Positions 25,322 to 28,239 of a stretch of 28,239 nt of DNA are shown one piece after another. Location: NCBI GenBank assembly GCA_021795255.1, contig JAJYPQ010000009.1, positions 1-28,239 of the forward strand, written 5' to 3'. The notes below the pieces were generated by a model, which saw only the letters and a program-made list of their open reading frames with translations, was not told the origin of the DNA and made no database searches. Every line of letters starts with the position of its first letter. Position 1 is the stretch's first letter. Source of the DNA: Pseudomonadota bacterium. Its GTDB lineage: Bacteria > Pseudomonadota > Gammaproteobacteria > Acidiferrobacterales > Acidiferrobacteraceae. Made by a program: the position numbers and the translations under genes.

Positions 25322-27193
25322 ATGCGCTCACATGTAGTATTTGTATGTGGGACCTATTTAGACTTAAGTGACGAGCGCGGACGTGTCTTGGACGCCATTC
25401 AGCGTCTTCAGATGCAATATTCTTCAATGGAATTGTTTGGGGCGCGACCAGAAAGCCCATTAGAGACGTGTCTGGCTGAAGTAGACAAGAGCGATGTTAT
25501 GATTATTATCGCGGGTAATCGCTATGGTAGCCTCGTGCCTGACCACGAGATGTCATTTTCTGAGGCGGAATACCAGGAAGCGTACCGACTCGGTAAGCCT
25601 TGTCTAGTCTATATCCGGCGGGATCTCAATGGCCAGCCATCGCCGGAACGTGATAGCGGGGTTGAAGTGCGATGCCTTAATGCATGGAAAGATACGCTGA
25701 GGTGTCGGCACACGGTATGGGAATTTCCTGACAGTAATGACCTAGCGTGTCAGGTTGTTGTGGATTTAGGGCGGTGGCTCGCGTCACACGAGAACACTCA
25801 GCCTTCCATGTCGTCGGCCAATGGTAGGCGCCCGCTCGCATTGCCCTGCACGGCCCAGTTCGCCATTGTGTTCAGTCAACGGTTCGGCGACGACGAACGT
25901 CAACTGTTGCATGGCCTCATGACGGACAATTGGGGAAATATTATTACCATAGGCGATTTCCGGGGAAGCATTAACTTTGGCGGATCGCAGCTCACGAGCG
26001 CTGGTGATCGCGACGTCTTTGTGGCCAAATTTGATAGAGAGGGTAAACACATCTGGAGTAGACGATACGGAGGTCATCGTGAACAGGTTGGTGTGGGGGC
26101 GGGCGCAGACGCCAGTGGCGCCATAGTGATAGCCTGCGCGTTTACCGGCACCCTGTCCTTTGGCGGTGATCCCCTTGTATCAAAAGGCCGGTACAACGTG
26201 GCTGTAGCAAAGGTAGATTCATGTGGTCGGCATGTCTGGAGCCGGGCATTTGGCGACGCGCAATATCATGTCCCAGAATGCATTGCGGTTATGGCGTCTG
26301 GGAATGCTGTAGTAGCGGGCCGTTTCCAGGGCGCATTGGAGTTTGATGGCACAGCCCTGGTCAGCAAGAGCAACCAAACGGACATCTTTATGGCTATGTT
26401 CTCGCCGTGTGGCACCCTTGTTTGGGCTAAGCAGATTGGTGGGCTCTTTGAGCAACAGACGCGCGCGGTCGCGGTTAGTGCGGAGGGAGTTATTGCACTA
26501 ACAGGCGTTTTTAAGGGCCACATTGCTATTGATGACAACATCCTTATTCAAGAGAAACTGGATAGCTACTGTGGATTTCTTGCAACATTCACTCAGAATG
26601 GGGAGCTTTTGTGGTGCAAGAGGGTAGGTGAGCCGCATGTGGAACAAGGGTCTGTTGTCGCTTTTGACGAACGCAACGGCGATCTGCTGTTTTCGGGTTT
26701 CATTCGGAACGCCCTTCCTCGAGCAGATGCGGAAAAGGGGTCACTTTGCCTATTTGCGCGGTACGACTCTGCGGGGACGTTGCGATGGTCAAAGACGTTT
26801 GGGCCCTACGTTATCGCGGATAGCCTCTCCATAGATACGGACGGACACATTCTCCTAGCGGGGCATTTTCAAGACACTGTGGATTTTGGCCGTGGAGCCC
26901 TCGTTAGCGCGGGCGGATATGATATGTTCGCGGCGGTATTCACCGCAGATGGGGTCGCATTATGGTCCGAACATTTTGGAGATCGGCGGCACCAATTTCT
27001 GATAAAGGGGGCGTACGAGCCAGATGGGACGATAGTATTGGGTGGGTCATTTCACGGTACGGTAGACTTCGGAGCGGGACCGCTGGTTGCGTCCGGATAT
27101 GATGGCTCTGAAGAAGGGACGGAAGACGTCTTTCTGGCCATATTCAAAAATGACACGCAAGTGACTACTATACTTGGCGGAAGAGGGGTTTAG
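25322..27193 (+). CDS. DUF4062 domain fused to a seven-repeat beta-propeller
   Basis: 623 aa. Residues ~3-105 are a DUF4062 domain: VVFVCGTYLDLSDERGRVLD, MELFGARPESPLETCLAEVD, SDVMIIIAGNRYGSLVP, MSFSEAEYQEA, all family hallmarks. DUF4062 is a TIR-like fold usually fused to NACHT/STAND ATPases and repeats. Here it joins, after a ~60-residue linker, seven repeats of ~60 aa with the pattern [A-V]...G-x-I-x-x-x-G-x-F-x-G-x-[IV]-x-F-G...L-[VT]-S-x-G...D-x-F-[VL]-A-x-[FV]...G-x-x-x-W-[SA]-[RK]-x-[FI]-G, about residues 185-615, enough to close a seven-bladed propeller. No ATPase domain intervenes. ATG 25322 has AGGGGAAGGG just upstream. A sensor-effector protein in which the propeller recognises a ligand is the likely type; the function is inferred. 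Confidence 0.82.
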   Translation: MRSHVVFVCGTYLDLSDERGRVLDAIQRLQMQYSSMELFGARPESPLETCLAEVDKSDVMIIIAGNRYGSLVPDHEMSFSEAEYQEAYRLGKPCLVYIRRDLNGQPSPERDSGVEVRCLNAWKDTLRCRHTVWEFPDSNDLACQVVVDLGRWLASHENTQPSMSSANGRRPLALPCTAQFAIVFSQRFGDDERQLLHGLMTDNWGNIITIGDFRGSINFGGSQLTSAGDRDVFVAKFDREGKHIWSRRYGGHREQVGVGAGADASGAIVIACAFTGTLSFGGDPLVSKGRYNVAVAKVDSCGRHVWSRAFGDAQYHVPECIAVMASGNAVVAGRFQGALEFDGTALVSKSNQTDIFMAMFSPCGTLVWAKQIGGLFEQQTRAVAVSAEGVIALTGVFKGHIAIDDNILIQEKLDSYCGFLATFTQNGELLWCKRVGEPHVEQGSVVAFDERNGDLLFSGFIRNALPRADAEKGSLCLFARYDSAGTLRWSKTFGPYVIADSLSIDTDGHILLAGHFQDTVDFGRGALVSAGGYDMFAAVFTADGVALWSEHFGDRRHQFLIKGAYEPDGTIVLGGSFHGTVDFGAGPLVASGYDGSEEGTEDVFLAIFKNDTQVTTILGGRGV

Positions 27194-27325
27194 ACTGAAC
27201 TTGCCCCCACCGTAGTAACGTCTCTTCCACGCAAGGTGCTGTGCTTCCAGGGGTGTTCCGGGATTTGGGGGGATTTTTGGGGGTTGATGTGGAGTCTCAC
27301 CGACAGGTGGCATCATGTATTGCAT

Positions 27326-27487
27326 AAACGAGGGCAGGGCGTCCCACGTAAGGGAAATGGCGCTGGCATCCTGTACGCGCGCCGCATAGACCCGGGCAAG
27401 CACGGGATGGAGATCGGCCGGCAAGGAAAGGTCCGGACGGAGAGAGCGGCAGCGAAGGCGGGCAGTGGCGTATCGGGATCGCCGCAT
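27326..27487 (-). pseudogene. RecJ/DHH-like N-terminal fragment
   Basis: From ATG 27487 the minus strand gives a basic lead then LPADLHPVLARVYAARVQDA, close to the usual N-terminus of RecJ-type single-strand exonucleases (LHPVLARIYAARG). No DHH motif follows: after ~55 codons the frame continues into unrelated sequence overlapping the end of the DUF4062 gene. It is a truncated copy lying downstream of the AlpA-like gene on the same strand. Confidence 0.42.
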
Positions 27488-27520
27488 GCAACCCAGAAAA
27501 CGCAATCACCTATCCCACGT

Positions 27521-27838
27521 CTATCCCACGCCGATGTCACTCGGGTGTCGGGGTGGCCGGATGCCGTCGCCTCGCAACATAACCGCCGCCACCGCATCGG
27601 CTGGGAAAAAGACCCGCCGCCCCATCTTAATCTTGCTCGCAAGAAGGGCCTGCACCCATGGCGTGTCCTGGCAGCGCCACGAGGAAAACGCAAACCGCAA
27701 CGCCTTCTCACTTCGATGCAACTCGGTCGCGACGTTCGGAATGGTGAGCAGCATCCCGTATTTGTGCGCGATACTCAATGCTAGCGCTTCGACGCGCGCA
27801 TTATGCGACCGGCGGATGGGGGTAACTGAAGCTGTCAT
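27521..27838 (-). CDS. Small AlpA/excisionase-like DNA-binding protein
   Basis: 105 aa. The segment LTIPNVATELHRSEKALRFA ... LASKIKMGRRVFFPADAVAAVM has the plan of AlpA/Xis-type winged helices: T/I-x-x-V-A-x-x-L-x-R-S-x-x-x-x-R, then an R-R-V-x-F beta wing and a short helix. ATG 27838 has GGAGG 8 nt upstream. Its position 275 bp from attR, and the inverted repeat just before it, suit a recombination directionality factor or an island regulator. No integrase accompanies it. The role is inferred from fold pattern and place. Confidence 0.6.
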   Translation of the reverse strand: MTASVTPIRRSHNARVEALALSIAHKYGMLLTIPNVATELHRSEKALRFAFSSWRCQDTPWVQALLASKIKMGRRVFFPADAVAAVMLRGDGIRPPRHPSDIGVG

Positions 27839-27850
27839 GATGGAGCCTCC

Positions 27851-27878
27851 GAGACAAAGCTATGATAAACTCTGTCTC
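27851..27878 (-). promoter_or_regulatory. Inverted repeat before the AlpA-like gene
   Basis: GAGACA (27851-27856) and TGTCTC (27873-27878) are perfect 6-bp inverted arms separated by 16 bp. A TATCAT hexamer lies between them on the minus strand and could be the -10 box. It is a candidate autoregulatory operator. Confidence 0.45.
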
Positions 27879-27909
27879 TCTTATACGGGCAATCACCGGC
27901 TAACGGTGC

Positions 27910-27941
27910 GCGAATAGCGGGCGTTTCAGGGGGCTATTCGC
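27910..27941. repeat. Perfect 9-bp inverted repeat near right end
   Basis: GCGAATAGC (27910-27918) pairs with GCTATTCGC (27933-27941) around a 14-nt loop; a GGGCG/CGCCC alternative pairing exists. There is no T-run. Its closeness to attR suggests a recombination or regulatory site rather than a terminator. Confidence 0.5.
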
Positions 27942-27976
27942 CCGACCGAGAATAAGGCGACCGCAAGCAGAGTCTG

Positions 27977-27997
27977 CGGTACACTGGCGGTACAGTG
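27977..27997 (+). repeat. Right-end tandem sites matching the left end
   Basis: CGGTACACTG (27977-27986) and CGGTACAGTG (27988-27997) are adjacent near-copies. The 14-mer CGGTACACTGGCGG at 27977-27990 is identical to 147-160. It is probably an arm-type site of the missing integrase. Confidence 0.55.
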
Positions 27998-28112
27998 ATC
28001 AGATTCCAGTATCTAACGAAAACTAACATAAGCTGTTGATAAGACTCGGTTTTCGTATATTATAGACAAATACCAACAAGCCTTGAAAATCAAAGAGTTA
28101 GTACGTTAGTGT

Positions 28113-28162
28113 CGGATTGTGATTCCGGTTGTCGTGGGTTCGAATCCCATCGCTCACCCCAA
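28113..28162 (+). repeat. attR: partial tRNA-His copy, 50 bp
   Basis: Perfect copy of 50-99, comprising the tRNA-His anticodon arm to CCA. The upstream half of the tRNA is absent, so this is not a functional tRNA gene. It marks the right boundary of the island. Confidence 0.93.
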
Positions 28163-28193
28163 TTTCATTGTAAAATCAAAGCGGTACAGCGCG

Positions 28194-28239
28194 CCAAATG
28201 GCTAGTCCAAATGGCTAGTAGAGTGCCGGACTCCTAAAA
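28194..28239 (+). other. Tandem 13-mer and tRNA-like segment cut by window edge
   Basis: CCAAATGGCTAGT occurs twice in tandem at 28194-28206 and 28207-28219, followed by AGAGTGCCGGACTCCTAAAA, which resembles a D arm leading into an anticodon arm with CCT (Arg). The D-arm pairing does not fit well and the window ends before the 3' half, so it may be a damaged tRNA or a scar of another insertion outside the island. Confidence 0.3.

Larger units (their letters stand above)
50..28162. mobile_element. tRNA-His-integrated genomic island, about 28.1 kb
   Basis: The interval is bounded by perfect 50-bp direct repeats of the tRNA-His 3' end (50-99 and 28113-28162), the standard signature of tyrosine-integrase insertion into a tRNA gene. 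The content is accessory: a type I RM operon, RloC-, RloA/B-, DndB- and DUF4062-type genes, and transposase debris. I find no full-length integrase, conjugation or replication gene. The closest traces of mobility functions are a small AlpA-like protein at 27521-27838 and an integrase N-terminal remnant at 15754. The island is probably decayed, non-autonomous or a satellite. Confidence 0.88.

Noticed and set aside
27236..27784. 182-aa plus-strand ORF
   Set aside because: Basic low-complexity translation opposite the AlpA-like and RecJ-like frames, which have ribosome sites or family motifs.
1..28239. CRISPR array
   Set aside because: No set of regularly spaced repeats of suitable length was seen; the short repeats found are two- or three-copy operator or att-type sites.

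Overview
This window holds an almost complete genomic island inserted in a tRNA-His gene. The intact tRNA-His(GUG) lies at 21-98, and its last 50 bp recur perfectly at 28113-28162, so the repeats bound about 28.1 kb of foreign DNA. The GC-rich sequence, proteobacterial-type operons and CCA-encoding tRNA suggest a gammaproteobacterium or an acidithiobacillus-like relative. The species cannot be fixed from the sequence. No intact integrase gene is visible, so the island looks stranded or mobilised in trans.

Layout. (1) 705-10987: a type I restriction-modification operon in the order hsdM, hsdS, RloC-like zinc-hook ATPase, hsdR 5' fragment, hsdR, YgjP-type metallopeptidase. Most junctions overlap. 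(2) 11052-13069, minus strand: an rloA-rloB pair (AAA ATPase plus TOPRIM-like RloB protein). (3) 13554-15255: an unknown 202-aa protein followed by an XRE/ImmA-IrrE regulator-peptidase. (4) 15289-17680: a scar zone with an IS66 transposase fragment, recombinase-end repeats, a tyrosine-recombinase/cupin chimeric ORF, a glutathione S-transferase gene and a decayed IS1380-family transposase. (5) 17774-23370: a candidate uncharacterised module. A dndB-like DGQHR protein is followed by a 799-aa GHKL ATPase and a fragment resembling that ATPase's tail. These converge on a SPPY-type DNA methyltransferase that is preceded by a small ribbon-helix-helix protein with a strong promoter and operator. No dndCDE genes accompany dndB. 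(6) 23371-27193: mostly noncoding DNA, a GIY-YIG-like protein, a truncated exported protein, and a 623-aa DUF4062 protein fused to a seven-repeat beta-propeller. (7) 27326-28162: a RecJ-like N-terminal fragment, a small AlpA/excisionase-like protein, terminal repeats and attR.

The island reads as a defence island. The RM system and RloC-like protein would form one layer (DNA restriction backed by a suicidal tRNase), RloAB a second, and the DndB/GHKL/methyltransferase set and the DUF4062-propeller protein would be the least characterised layers. Functions come from motifs read by eye and from gene order; no database search was possible.
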